Below the pieces are notes generated by a model. It was given only the letters and a program-made list of their open reading frames with translations, had not been told where the DNA came from and searched no databases. The translations under genes and the position numbers were made by a program. Source: Nocardia mikamii NBRC 108933 (GTDB taxonomy: Bacteria > Actinomycetota > Actinomycetes > Mycobacteriales > Mycobacteriaceae). Taken from it: 64,000 bases of DNA. Location: the NCBI RefSeq assembly GCF_001613505.1, contig NZ_BDCM01000026.1:61635-125634 (forward strand), read 5' to 3'. Below are positions 42,369 to 50,754 of the stretch, one piece after another (positions within the stretch are counted from its first letter, which is position 1; every line of letters starts with the position of its first letter).

Positions 42369-44463
42369 GCTGCCGGCCGAGTTCGGGGGCCAGCGAACGC
42401 GCGTAGCTCGCGGTGAAATGGTGTTCGTCGTGATAGACGAGGATGTTGCCGACCTCCACCGGGCAGACGTCGCGTTCGCATACGGCGTCGGTGAGGTCGA
42501 TCGGAAAGACGTTCGGGAAGGCGGCGGACGCGTCGAGGGCCGGGTCGACCGGTGAGAGCGCATCGGCGCGGGGCATGCCGCAGCTGATCCGATCGCCGTG
42601 GCGGGCCAGGCAGTCGATCGCGCGATAGCGCACACCGTCGCGGCGCAGCCACGGGGTGTCGCGGACCGCGATCACCCGGATACCCTTGTCGGACAGGGCT
42701 TTCCACACATCCTGGTAGTCGGCCGGGGTTTCGTCGCCGCCCGCGTCGAGCGGACGGGTGCCGGTGGTGAACACCCACTCGGGCCGCTCGTTGCCCAGCA
42801 GATCGATCACCTCGCGCGACCAGTCGCGGCAATCGGGATTCGGTTCGCCCTTGTACATCGCGTTCTGATCGAGGGTGAGCGGACAGCCCATCTTCAGATG
42901 CACCAGGATCTTGAAATTGTGCTGCGCCGCCAGCTGCTGCAGCGCCGGCATCCAGTGCTCGGCATGGGAGTTGCCGACCACCGCGAGCGTGTGCTGCGCG
43001 TCGGCCGCGCCGTAGGTACAGGTGACGACCTCGCGGTGATCCCAGTCGGCGATACATCCGTCGACGGTCGGGCTGGGCAGTTCGGCCGGCGCCTCGTACA
43101 GCGTCGGCCGCATGCGCGCCTGGGGGACCGACGCGCCGCCGACCAGTGCCTCGGCGCCGGGATATTGCACCGGGTCGAGGGCGCCCACCGCGCGCGGCGG
43201 ATGAGTCTGCACGACCGCACTCCAGGTGACCGCCGCGGAGGCGACCACCGCCGCGGTCACCGACAGCGCGACCCCGGCGGTGCGGCGATATCGCGGGCCG
43301 AACATCGGTGCGTCCGTCTCCTGCCGGGGGCGCAGGCGCAGCGGCTGCTCGATGTAGCGATGGGTGAGGTAGGCCAGCCCCAGGGAGATGGCGATCACCG
43401 CCGCGCCGCCGGTGAACCCCGCGCGGGAGCCGCCGCGTTCGGCGAGCAGGAAGATCAGCAACGGCCAGTGCCACAGATACAGCGAGTAGGCCAGATCGCC
43501 GAGCCGCACCAGCGGCGGTGAGGCCAGGAGCCGGGTGAGCCGCGGCTGGTGCTCGGGCCCGGTCCCGGCGCCGGCGAGGATCAACGCCACGGCAGCACCG
43601 ACCGGCAGCAGCGCCGGCGGCCCCGGGAACTGATTCGCGCCGTCGGTGATCCAGCCACCCACCGCGACCACCAGCAGGCCCGCGGCCGCCAGCACCGACC
43701 GCACGACCCGCGGCGCGCGCAGCGAGGCGGCGGCCAGTGCCAAACCGGCACCGACCAGCAGTTCCCACGCCCGGGCCGCGCTGTCGTAATAGTTCCAGCC
43801 CTGGTGGGTCGCCGAACCCTGCGCCGCGTAGAGGAACGAGGCGAGCGTGGTGACCATGATCACCGCCGTCAGCGCCGGCCGCATCGCGCGCTCGCGGCCG
43901 AGTCGACGGCACACCCATACCGTGGCGGCCACCACGAGCAGGGCCGCGAGGTAGTACTGCCCCTGCACCGACATCGACCACAGGTGTTGCAGCGGGCTCA
44001 CCGAGGGATCGGCAGCCAGATAGTCCGACCACGTCGTCGCCAGCCGCCAGTTCTGGTAGTACAACAGCGAGGCCAGGGTCTGGCCGGCCAGATCACCCCA
44101 CTGCGTGTACGGCCGCAGCGTGACGGTCGCCGCCACCACGGCGCCGAGCACCACGACGAGCGCGGGCAGCAGCCGGCGGGCGGTACGCCGCAGAGTGAGG
44201 CCGATGCCGACGTCTCCGGATTCGGCCCGGCGCAGCAGCGATCCGGTGAAGAAATAGCCCGACAGCACCAGGAAGATGTCCACCCCACCGGACACCCGGC
44301 CGAACCAGATGTGGAACACCACCACCAGCGCGATGGCCAGTCCGCGCAATCCGTCCAGGTCCCGGCGGTAGCCGACCGCTCGCGCGCGATCGATGGCCGC
44401 CTCCGTCATCGTCGCGGGCACGGCGTCGCGGCGATGTAGACGGGATGAACGGAAGGGGTGCAT
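42343..44463 (-). CDS. Membrane O-acyltransferase (Acyltransferase 3) fused to an SGNH domain
   Basis: About 706 residues. Residues ~30-380 are an OafA/YrhL-type membrane acyltransferase (RDLDGLRGLAIALVVVFHIW, SGGVDIFLVLSGYFF, YSLYLWHWPLLIF). The C-terminal third is an extracytoplasmic SGNH domain with VVGNSHAEHWMPAL and the acid/His block DEHHFT. Such proteins O-acetylate envelope polysaccharides or glycolipids. The start is uncertain: ATG 44463 or ATG 44409. It overlaps the gpgS-like gene tail to tail by 26 bp. Confidence 0.85.
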   Translation of the reverse strand: MHPFRSSRLHRRDAVPATMTEAAIDRARAVGYRRDLDGLRGLAIALVVVFHIWFGRVSGGVDIFLVLSGYFFTGSLLRRAESGDVGIGLTLRRTARRLLPALVVVLGAVVAATVTLRPYTQWGDLAGQTLASLLYYQNWRLATTWSDYLAADPSVSPLQHLWSMSVQGQYYLAALLVVAATVWVCRRLGRERAMRPALTAVIMVTTLASFLYAAQGSATHQGWNYYDSAARAWELLVGAGLALAAASLRAPRVVRSVLAAAGLLVVAVGGWITDGANQFPGPPALLPVGAAVALILAGAGTGPEHQPRLTRLLASPPLVRLGDLAYSLYLWHWPLLIFLLAERGGSRAGFTGGAAVIAISLGLAYLTHRYIEQPLRLRPRQETDAPMFGPRYRRTAGVALSVTAAVVASAAVTWSAVVQTHPPRAVGALDPVQYPGAEALVGGASVPQARMRPTLYEAPAELPSPTVDGCIADWDHREVVTCTYGAADAQHTLAVVGNSHAEHWMPALQQLAAQHNFKILVHLKMGCPLTLDQNAMYKGEPNPDCRDWSREVIDLLGNERPEWVFTTGTRPLDAGGDETPADYQDVWKALSDKGIRVIAVRDTPWLRRDGVRYRAIDCLARHGDRISCGMPRADALSPVDPALDASAAFPNVFPIDLTDAVCERDVCPVEVGNILVYHDEHHFTASYARSLAPELGRQLSPLLGWW

Positions 44464-44609
44464 GACACGACAATTCCCTATCACACCGTCCTTATTCGGG
44501 ACCAACTCCGCGAGCGTGGCGTGCGGCAAGTCGACGGCCTCTTGTGACCACGCCCAACGCCGCGCTACGGTTTGGTCATTCGCCCAAGGCGAACGTCCAG
44601 GGAGATGCG

Positions 44610-45209
44610 ATGGTCACCGCGGAAGAACAGGGTCGCCAGACGCGGGCCCGGCTGATGGACGCGGCGACGGCGCTGATCGCCGAGCGCGGCTGGGGTGCGG
44701 TGACGACCAGGCTCGTCGCCGAGCGGGCCGGGGTGCGGGCCGGGCTGGTGCACTATCACTTCCGCTCGGTGGACGATCTGCTGATCGACGCGGCGCTGCG
44801 CATGATGCGGCGGCTGATCGGCGACGTCCCCGCGGACCTGCTCGGTGTTACCACGACCGGCATCACCGCCCTGCTGTCGCTGATCGGCGGTTACGACGAG
44901 TCGAGCGCCGACACCCGGGTGTTCAGCGAAATGCTGCTCGCCGCCACGCGGCACGAACGGCTGCGCGCCGGCCTGACCACCGTCCTCGCCGAATTCCGCG
45001 CCACGATCGTCGCCCGGCTGCGCGCCGACGAGTCCGTCCCCGATCCGGAGGCCACCGCGGTCGTGCTGGTCGCCGCGCTGGATGGGCTGGTGCTGCATCG
45101 GCTCATCGATCCGGGGCTGCGCGAGCTGGACCTCGCGACGCCGCTGCTACGGATCGCGGGCGTCCGGGCCGGTCCCGAAGACGAGCGGTCCCGGCCCACC
45201 GTCGACTAG
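44610..45209 (+). CDS. TetR/AcrR-family regulator
   Basis: 199 residues: ALIAERGWGAVTTRLVAER, AGVRAGLVHYHFRSVDDLL, then a C-terminal ligand domain with a TetR_C-like stretch. The ATG at 44610 follows GGGAG. It is divergent from the membrane acyltransferase and is followed after 10 bp by a tiny gene and then GH3. Either neighbour could be its target. Confidence 0.88.
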   Translation: MVTAEEQGRQTRARLMDAATALIAERGWGAVTTRLVAERAGVRAGLVHYHFRSVDDLLIDAALRMMRRLIGDVPADLLGVTTTGITALLSLIGGYDESSADTRVFSEMLLAATRHERLRAGLTTVLAEFRATIVARLRADESVPDPEATAVVLVAALDGLVLHRLIDPGLRELDLATPLLRIAGVRAGPEDERSRPTVD

Positions 45210-45219
45210 GAGGACCACC

Positions 45220-45360
45220 ATGGCATTCGCCGAATTCACCGCCGGACCGGGTGCACGGGCGCTGCACCCGAAGGCCTGGCAGAATCTGCGCGCCGTGATC
45301 GAACACGCGACCGGCGCGCCGGTCGACACGCTGCCGATGGTCCGGTTGCGGCTGCGGTAG
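45220..45360 (+). CDS. Small protein, 46 residues
   Basis: Reads MAFAEFTAGPGARALHPKAW and ends MVRLRLR. The ATG has a near-perfect site (TAGGAGGACCACC) whose first bases are the stop codon of the TetR gene, so it should be translated with it. I do not recognise the sequence. It could be a true small protein or the leftover start of a larger gene. Confidence 0.5.
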   Translation: MAFAEFTAGPGARALHPKAWQNLRAVIEHATGAPVDTLPMVRLRLR

Positions 45361-45420
45361 CCCCGACGCGCGGCGGCCGATACGGCGCCGACCCGCCGAT
45401 ATCCCGTAGCGTCGAGGCCG

Positions 45421-47844
45421 ATGCGCAGTCGAGACGAAACGGGGCACCCGATGGACGACCGGATCGAGCAGCTGGCAACACAATTGGATCCGGCCGCCGA
45501 ACTACGACTCATCTCCGGCGCCGGAATGTTCCGCATGGCCGGGGATTCCGCGATCGGCCTCGCCGAGATGCCGGTCTCGGACGGGCCGTCGGGTGTGCGC
45601 GGCGAGAACTGGGACGAACGCGATCCCTCGATCAGCCTGCCGTCCGGAACCGCGCTGGCCGCCACCTGGGACCGCGACCTGCTCACCGAGATCGGCGCAC
45701 TGATCGCGGCGCAGGCTCGGCGGAAGAACGTCTACGCCGTTCTCGGACCCACCGTGAACCTGCACCGATCACCGCTCGGCGGAAGGCATTTCGAATGCTT
45801 CTCCGAGGATCCGACGCTCACCGCGGAGATCGCGGCCGCCTACGTGCGTGCGGTGCAGGCACACGGCGTCGCCGCCTGCCCGAAACACTTCGTGGCCAAC
45901 GATTCCGAGACCGACCGCTTCACCGTCGACGTCCGCGTCGCCGCGCGCGCCCTGCACGAGCTGTACCTGTATCCGTTCGAACGCGCGGTGCAGGCCGGCG
46001 CGTGGATGGTGATGGCCGCCTACAACAGCGTCGGCGGCACCACCATGACCGAATCGCCACTGTTGGACGAACCTCTCAAGGGCAGTTGGGGATTCGACGG
46101 CGTGGTCGTCTCGGACTGGACCGCCGTGCGTAGTACCGAAGGCGCCGCCCGCGGCACCGACCTGGCCATGCCGGGCCCGTCGCCGCTGTGGGGTTCCGCC
46201 CTCGCCGACGCGCTCGCGACCGGCACCGTGCCGAAGTCCGCGATCGACGACAAGGTCCGGCGCATCCTGCGTTTCGCCGATCGCGTCGGCGGGCTGGCCC
46301 CGCACGAACCCCGGCCGGTGCCGGACTTCACCGCTGAACAGGCCCACGATCTGGTACGCCGCACTGCCGCGGCCGCGATGGTGCTGGTACACAACGACGG
46401 TGTGCTGCCGCTGCCACCGCAGACCTCGGTGGCGCTGCTCGGACCCGCTGCCGCGCAGCCGCGGTACATGGGCGGCGGCAGTGCGACCGTGATCCCCGAC
46501 CACACCGTCACGCCGGTCGAGGGTCTGTCGGCGGTGCTGCCGGTCACCCACACGCCGGGGGTGCGGACCGGCGACGATCTGATCCCTGTGCCCGTGGAAC
46601 TGGTCACCGACCCGGTCACCGAGACGCCGGGGCTGTGCCTGCGCTACCTCGACGGCGACCGTGTCCTCGACACCCAGCACCGCACGGCGGGCCGGCTGGT
46701 GCTGTTCGGTGATCCGCACGCGGCCGCCGCGTCGGCGATCGAACTGCGCGCGCGGCTGCGCGCTGATGTGGCCGGTGCGTGGCGGCTCGGTGTCGCGGCA
46801 CTCGGTCACTGTGTGGTGGAATTCGACGGCGCGACCGTGATCGACACCGAGATCGCCTTCGAGGGCTCGGATCCCGTTGCCGCACTGCTGGATCCGCCGC
46901 AACGTTGCATCGAGCGCGAACTCGCCGCCGGTCAGGAGGTCGACGTCCGGATCACGGTCGGTCCGGGTGCGTCGGCGGCCGCGGGTCTGGGCATGATCCT
47001 CGGCGTTGGCCTGGTCGTGGGGCGGCCGGAGCGCGCACCCGAGGACGAATTCGCGGCGGCGGTCGAGGCCGCGCGCCGGGCCGAGGTGGCCGTAGTGGTC
47101 GTCGGCACCACCGAACAGTTGGAGAGCGAGGGTCGCGATCGGACCACGCTGGCGCTGCCCGGCCGTCAGAACGACCTGGTCGCCGCTGTCGCCGCCGTCA
47201 ATCCGCGCACCGTGGTGGTCGTGAATTCCGGTGCGCCCGTGGAGATGCCGTGGCGCGACGAGGTGGCGGCGGTGCTGCTGTCCTGGTTCCCCGGTCAGGA
47301 ATTCGGCGCCGCGCTGGCCGATGTGCTGACCGGTGCGGCCGAACCCGGCGGCCGGCTGCCGACCACCTGGCCGAAGGAACTCGCCGACGTGCCGGTCCGC
47401 GATACCACCCCGGCCGCCGACGGCACCCTGGCCTACGACGAGGGCGTGCACATCGGCTACCGCACCTGGCTGCGTGCCGGTGTGCAGCCGGCGTACCCGT
47501 TCGGCCACGGACTCGGCTACACCGTGTGGGAGCTGAGCGATCTCGCGGTGGACGGCCACGATGTCGAGGTGACCGTGGCCAATATCGGTGATCGGACCGG
47601 TAAGCAGGTGGTGCAGGTCTACCTGTCGCGTGAGGACAGTGCGATCGAGCGGCCGGTGCGGTGGCTGGCGGCCTTCGCCAGCGTCACGGCCGAGCCGGGT
47701 GGGGTGCGCCGCGTGCGAATTCCGCTGCCGCGGCGGGCTTTCCAGCACTGGACGGATGCGGGCTGGGATACCGAACCCGGTGCCTTCACCGTGCACGTCG
47801 GAACCTCGGTGATCGCCCTGCCGCTGACCGCGCCCATCGAGTAA
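45421..47844 (+). CDS. Glycoside hydrolase family 3 (beta-glucosidase-like)
   Basis: 807 residues, cytoplasmic by sequence since no signal peptide is visible. The GH3 N-terminal barrel contains the KHFVANDSETDR loop (155-166) and the nucleophile Asp232 in GVVVSDW. Then come the alpha/beta sandwich (VVVVGTTEQLESEGRDR), a PA14-like insertion around residues 400-520, and a C-terminal fibronectin III-like domain. This domain order occurs in beta-glucosidases. ATG 45451 is an alternative start. It is followed 116 bp later by a ceramidase gene. Confidence 0.88.
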   Translation: MRSRDETGHPMDDRIEQLATQLDPAAELRLISGAGMFRMAGDSAIGLAEMPVSDGPSGVRGENWDERDPSISLPSGTALAATWDRDLLTEIGALIAAQARRKNVYAVLGPTVNLHRSPLGGRHFECFSEDPTLTAEIAAAYVRAVQAHGVAACPKHFVANDSETDRFTVDVRVAARALHELYLYPFERAVQAGAWMVMAAYNSVGGTTMTESPLLDEPLKGSWGFDGVVVSDWTAVRSTEGAARGTDLAMPGPSPLWGSALADALATGTVPKSAIDDKVRRILRFADRVGGLAPHEPRPVPDFTAEQAHDLVRRTAAAAMVLVHNDGVLPLPPQTSVALLGPAAAQPRYMGGGSATVIPDHTVTPVEGLSAVLPVTHTPGVRTGDDLIPVPVELVTDPVTETPGLCLRYLDGDRVLDTQHRTAGRLVLFGDPHAAAASAIELRARLRADVAGAWRLGVAALGHCVVEFDGATVIDTEIAFEGSDPVAALLDPPQRCIERELAAGQEVDVRITVGPGASAAAGLGMILGVGLVVGRPERAPEDEFAAAVEAARRAEVAVVVVGTTEQLESEGRDRTTLALPGRQNDLVAAVAAVNPRTVVVVNSGAPVEMPWRDEVAAVLLSWFPGQEFGAALADVLTGAAEPGGRLPTTWPKELADVPVRDTTPAADGTLAYDEGVHIGYRTWLRAGVQPAYPFGHGLGYTVWELSDLAVDGHDVEVTVANIGDRTGKQVVQVYLSREDSAIERPVRWLAAFASVTAEPGGVRRVRIPLPRRAFQHWTDAGWDTEPGAFTVHVGTSVIALPLTAPIE

Positions 47845-47960
47845 CCGGGACTTTTTCACGAAATCGGGGCTAGCGTACTGGACGAGTGACCAGTAATCTC
47901 CGGTGCACACGGTTGGAGGAGGCGGTCGCAGCGTGGCGGCCGGAATCGAAGGAGCGATCA

Positions 47961-50030
47961 GTGACGTTTACCCGGCGATCGATGCTGGCCGGCACCGTGA
48001 CCGCGGCCGTGGCCGCGGGTGTGGGTGTGGGGGCCACCGCTTCCGCGGGGGCGGCACCGATCCGGGGCACCGGCGACGAGGCGGGATATCTGGTCGGTGC
48101 GGGCATCGCCGATGTCACCGGCGCGGTCGCCGGGCAGGGCATGATGGGCTACTCCGAACTCGACCAGGTCGCGACCGGGCTGCTCATGCGCACGTGGGCG
48201 CGCGCCTACATCGTGGTCGACCGGGCCAGCGGTGAGCGGGTGGCCTTCGTCAACGCGGATATCGCGTGCCTGTTCCAGTCGGTGCATCTGGCCGTGATGC
48301 AGCGGCTGGGACAGCGGTTCGGTGCGCTGTACACCGAGCGCAACGTCAACCTCAACGCCACCCACAATCACAATTCCTGCGGCGGCACCGCGCGCGAATA
48401 CGCGTACTCCCTTGCCGCATACGGCTTTCAGAACAACTCCCATCAGGCCGAAGTGGACGGCATCGTCGCGGCACTGGTCGCGGCGCACGAGAATCTGGCC
48501 CCGGGCACACTGTCGCTGGGGCACGGCGAACTGCACGACGCCTCGGCCAACCGCTCCCGGGTCGCCTTCGACCTCAACCCGCCGGACGACAAGGCCGCCT
48601 TCCCGAACGCGATCGATCCGCAGGTGACGGTGCTGCGATTGCGGCAGGGCGGCAACGACATCGGCGCGATCACCTGGTTCGCGACGCACGGGACCTCGCT
48701 CACCGACGCCAATACGCTCATCTCGGCCGACAACAAGGGCTATGCCAGCTACCGCTGGGAACACGACGAGATGGGGGTGCGGCCGGGCGCCGGAAAGCCC
48801 GGTTTCGTGGCGGCGTTCGCGCAGACCAACGCCGGTGACATGACGCCGAATCTGGGCCTCACACCCTGGCACCCGTCCGGGCCCACCGAGGACAACCGGC
48901 TCAACTGCTCTCTCATCGGCGAACGCCAATACCGAGCGGGCCGTGCGGCTTTCGACGCGGCGCGGCCGATGCGCAGCGGGGGAGTGGACGCGGCGCTGCG
49001 CTATCTGAACATGGCCGATATCGCCATCGACGGGTCCTACACTCCCGACGGCAAACCGGCGCGCACCGCGCCCGCCATGATGGGCGCAGCGGCCGCCGCG
49101 ACCAGTTCGGAGGACAACTGGAAGACCCAGCTGTCGTTCCTGCAGGAAGGCAACACGGATCCGGTCGTCGCGGCGCTCGGCGGACTGGACGCCCCCATCG
49201 AGCAGTGGATGCGGGATGTGCAGGCGCCCAAACTGATCGTGGCGCCGCTGGGTGTGCTGCCGCCGCGCCCGTGGGTGCCGCTGACGGTCCCGATCCAGAT
49301 TCTGCGGATCGGCGACCTGGTGCTGGCCTCGGGTCCGGCGGAATACACGGTGGTCTCGGGGCTGCGCATCCGGCGGGTGGTGGCGCACGCACTGTCCGTG
49401 CCACTGGAAAACGTGCTGCTGCAAGGCTATTCGAATGGTTATTGCGGGTACGTGACCACGCCGGAGGAATACGCTTCCCAGCAGTACGAGGGCGGGGAAA
49501 CGCTGTACGGCCGCTGGACGCTGCCCGCCTACGTGCAGGAATTCGATCGACTGGCCCGCGCGGTGGCCGCGCGCGTCGACCTGGGCCGTGGCCCGGCCCC
49601 GCTGGACTGGACCACGGGCGTGCAGCCGAATCTCCTGCCGCCGGTACCGGCCGATGCGCCGATGACGGGGCGCGCGTTCGGTGAGGTGATCACCGCGCCG
49701 AAGCCCGGCTACGGGCACGGCGATACGGTGACGGTCGAGTTCTGCGGCGCCCACCCGGCCAACGATTTCCACACCGGCGGAAGCTATTTCGAGGTGCAGC
49801 GCGCCGAGGGCGAGCAATGGCGCGCGGTCTTCGACGACAACGACTGGTGTACCGAACTGCACTGGTCACGCCCGCCCGGCCAGCCCGAGGCCTCGCGGGT
49901 CGCCATCCACTGGACCGTGCCCGCCGACGCGGAAGCGGGGCGCTATCGCATCGAATACCGCGGTGACCGCCGCGACGGCGCCGCGACCGTCCCGTTCACC
50001 GGTACCACAGCCGAATTCACCGTGGGCTGA
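47961..50030 (+). CDS. Neutral/alkaline ceramidase, Tat-exported
   Basis: Hydrolyses ceramide to sphingosine and fatty acid. 689 residues from GTG 47961, with an AAGGAGC site. A Tat signal (TFTRRSMLAGTVTAAVAAG) precedes the zinc-enzyme domain. Zinc-ligand regions are ATHNHNSCGG (133-142) and WFATHGTSL (239-247). The active-site motif is QTNAGDMTPNL (288-298), where better known enzymes have GDVSPN, so Thr replaces Ser. A C-terminal immunoglobulin-like domain follows. It is downstream of GH3, which suggests glycosphingolipid use. Confidence 0.87.
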   Translation: MTFTRRSMLAGTVTAAVAAGVGVGATASAGAAPIRGTGDEAGYLVGAGIADVTGAVAGQGMMGYSELDQVATGLLMRTWARAYIVVDRASGERVAFVNADIACLFQSVHLAVMQRLGQRFGALYTERNVNLNATHNHNSCGGTAREYAYSLAAYGFQNNSHQAEVDGIVAALVAAHENLAPGTLSLGHGELHDASANRSRVAFDLNPPDDKAAFPNAIDPQVTVLRLRQGGNDIGAITWFATHGTSLTDANTLISADNKGYASYRWEHDEMGVRPGAGKPGFVAAFAQTNAGDMTPNLGLTPWHPSGPTEDNRLNCSLIGERQYRAGRAAFDAARPMRSGGVDAALRYLNMADIAIDGSYTPDGKPARTAPAMMGAAAAATSSEDNWKTQLSFLQEGNTDPVVAALGGLDAPIEQWMRDVQAPKLIVAPLGVLPPRPWVPLTVPIQILRIGDLVLASGPAEYTVVSGLRIRRVVAHALSVPLENVLLQGYSNGYCGYVTTPEEYASQQYEGGETLYGRWTLPAYVQEFDRLARAVAARVDLGRGPAPLDWTTGVQPNLLPPVPADAPMTGRAFGEVITAPKPGYGHGDTVTVEFCGAHPANDFHTGGSYFEVQRAEGEQWRAVFDDNDWCTELHWSRPPGQPEASRVAIHWTVPADAEAGRYRIEYRGDRRDGAATVPFTGTTAEFTVG

Positions 50031-50039
50031 GTGCTTTTC

Positions 50040-50654
50040 TCATTCCTCGGAAATCGTTGCCGGGGAGCGAGTTCCGGTGAGAGTGTCGAGATAGGCGGCC
50101 ATCGCCGGCCCGGCCGATTCGATCGGGCCGGTCGAGCGCAGGGTGCGGCTCAGAATGAACGCACCCTCCAGGGCGCCCAGGACCGCGATCACGAAAGTGT
50201 GGGCCGCGGACGCGGACAGCCCGCGGGCCCGGAAGTACGCACTGCCCTGGTCGATCCAGGACTGCATCACCTCGGCGGTCACCTCTCGCAGTGCCGGTTC
50301 GCTGTCGGCGATCTCACCCGCGACCGTGCCGACCGGGCACATGTTCATCCAGCCGGACTGTTCGATCTGTTCCGCGGCGGCGGTGAACGCGGCCACCACC
50401 GCCACCCGCAGGTCCGGATACGGATCCATCAGCAGGGGTAGCAGCTGGATGTAGGCGGCGCCGCTGGTTCGCAGCGCGGCGGCCGCGATCTGCTGTTTGC
50501 CCTGCGGGAAATGGTGATACAGCGATCCGATCGGGGCCCGCGCGGCCGCGGTGATCTGTTTGACGCTGGTGGCGCCGTAGCCTTGGCGGCGCATCAGTTC
50601 CGCCGTCGCGGTGACGATGCGCTCGGCGGTCGGGGTTGACACGGTCTCGGACAT
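50040..50654 (-). CDS. TetR-family regulator (LmrA/YxaF type)
   Basis: 204 residues. The DNA-binding part reads RRQGYGATSVKQITAAARAP then GSLYHHFPQGKQQI, the LmrA/QacR-like subgroup, with CPVGTVAGE in the ligand domain. It is divergent from the alpha/beta hydrolase at 50755; a 32-bp near-perfect palindrome sits between them, so it probably represses both. It is convergent with the ceramidase gene (9 bp apart). Confidence 0.9.
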   Translation of the reverse strand: MSETVSTPTAERIVTATAELMRRQGYGATSVKQITAAARAPIGSLYHHFPQGKQQIAAAALRTSGAAYIQLLPLLMDPYPDLRVAVVAAFTAAAEQIEQSGWMNMCPVGTVAGEIADSEPALREVTAEVMQSWIDQGSAYFRARGLSASAAHTFVIAVLGALEGAFILSRTLRSTGPIESAGPAMAAYLDTLTGTRSPATISEE

Positions 50655-50663
50655 GCTCCCATA

Positions 50664-50695
50664 CTAGAACACACGCTCTAGAGCGAATGTTCTAG
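50664..50695. promoter_or_regulatory. 32-bp double TetR operator
   Basis: CTAGAACA-CA-CGCTCTAGAGCG-AA-TGTTCTAG is symmetric except for two base pairs. It can be read as two overlapping 16-bp sites, TAGAAC-N4-GCTCTA and TAGAGC-N4-GTTCTA, that share the central TCTAGA. It begins 10 bp upstream of the TetR start codon. Confidence 0.75.
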
Positions 50696-50754
50696 CAGGT
50701 GGACGCGCCTTTCCGGGCGTGGCCGCACGTTTTTCGATGCGGAGGTGGCAGCGT

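Noticed and set aside
45769..47910. 713-codon open frame opposite GH3
   Set aside because: Same antisense artefact; the GH3 frame has clear motifs and codon pattern.
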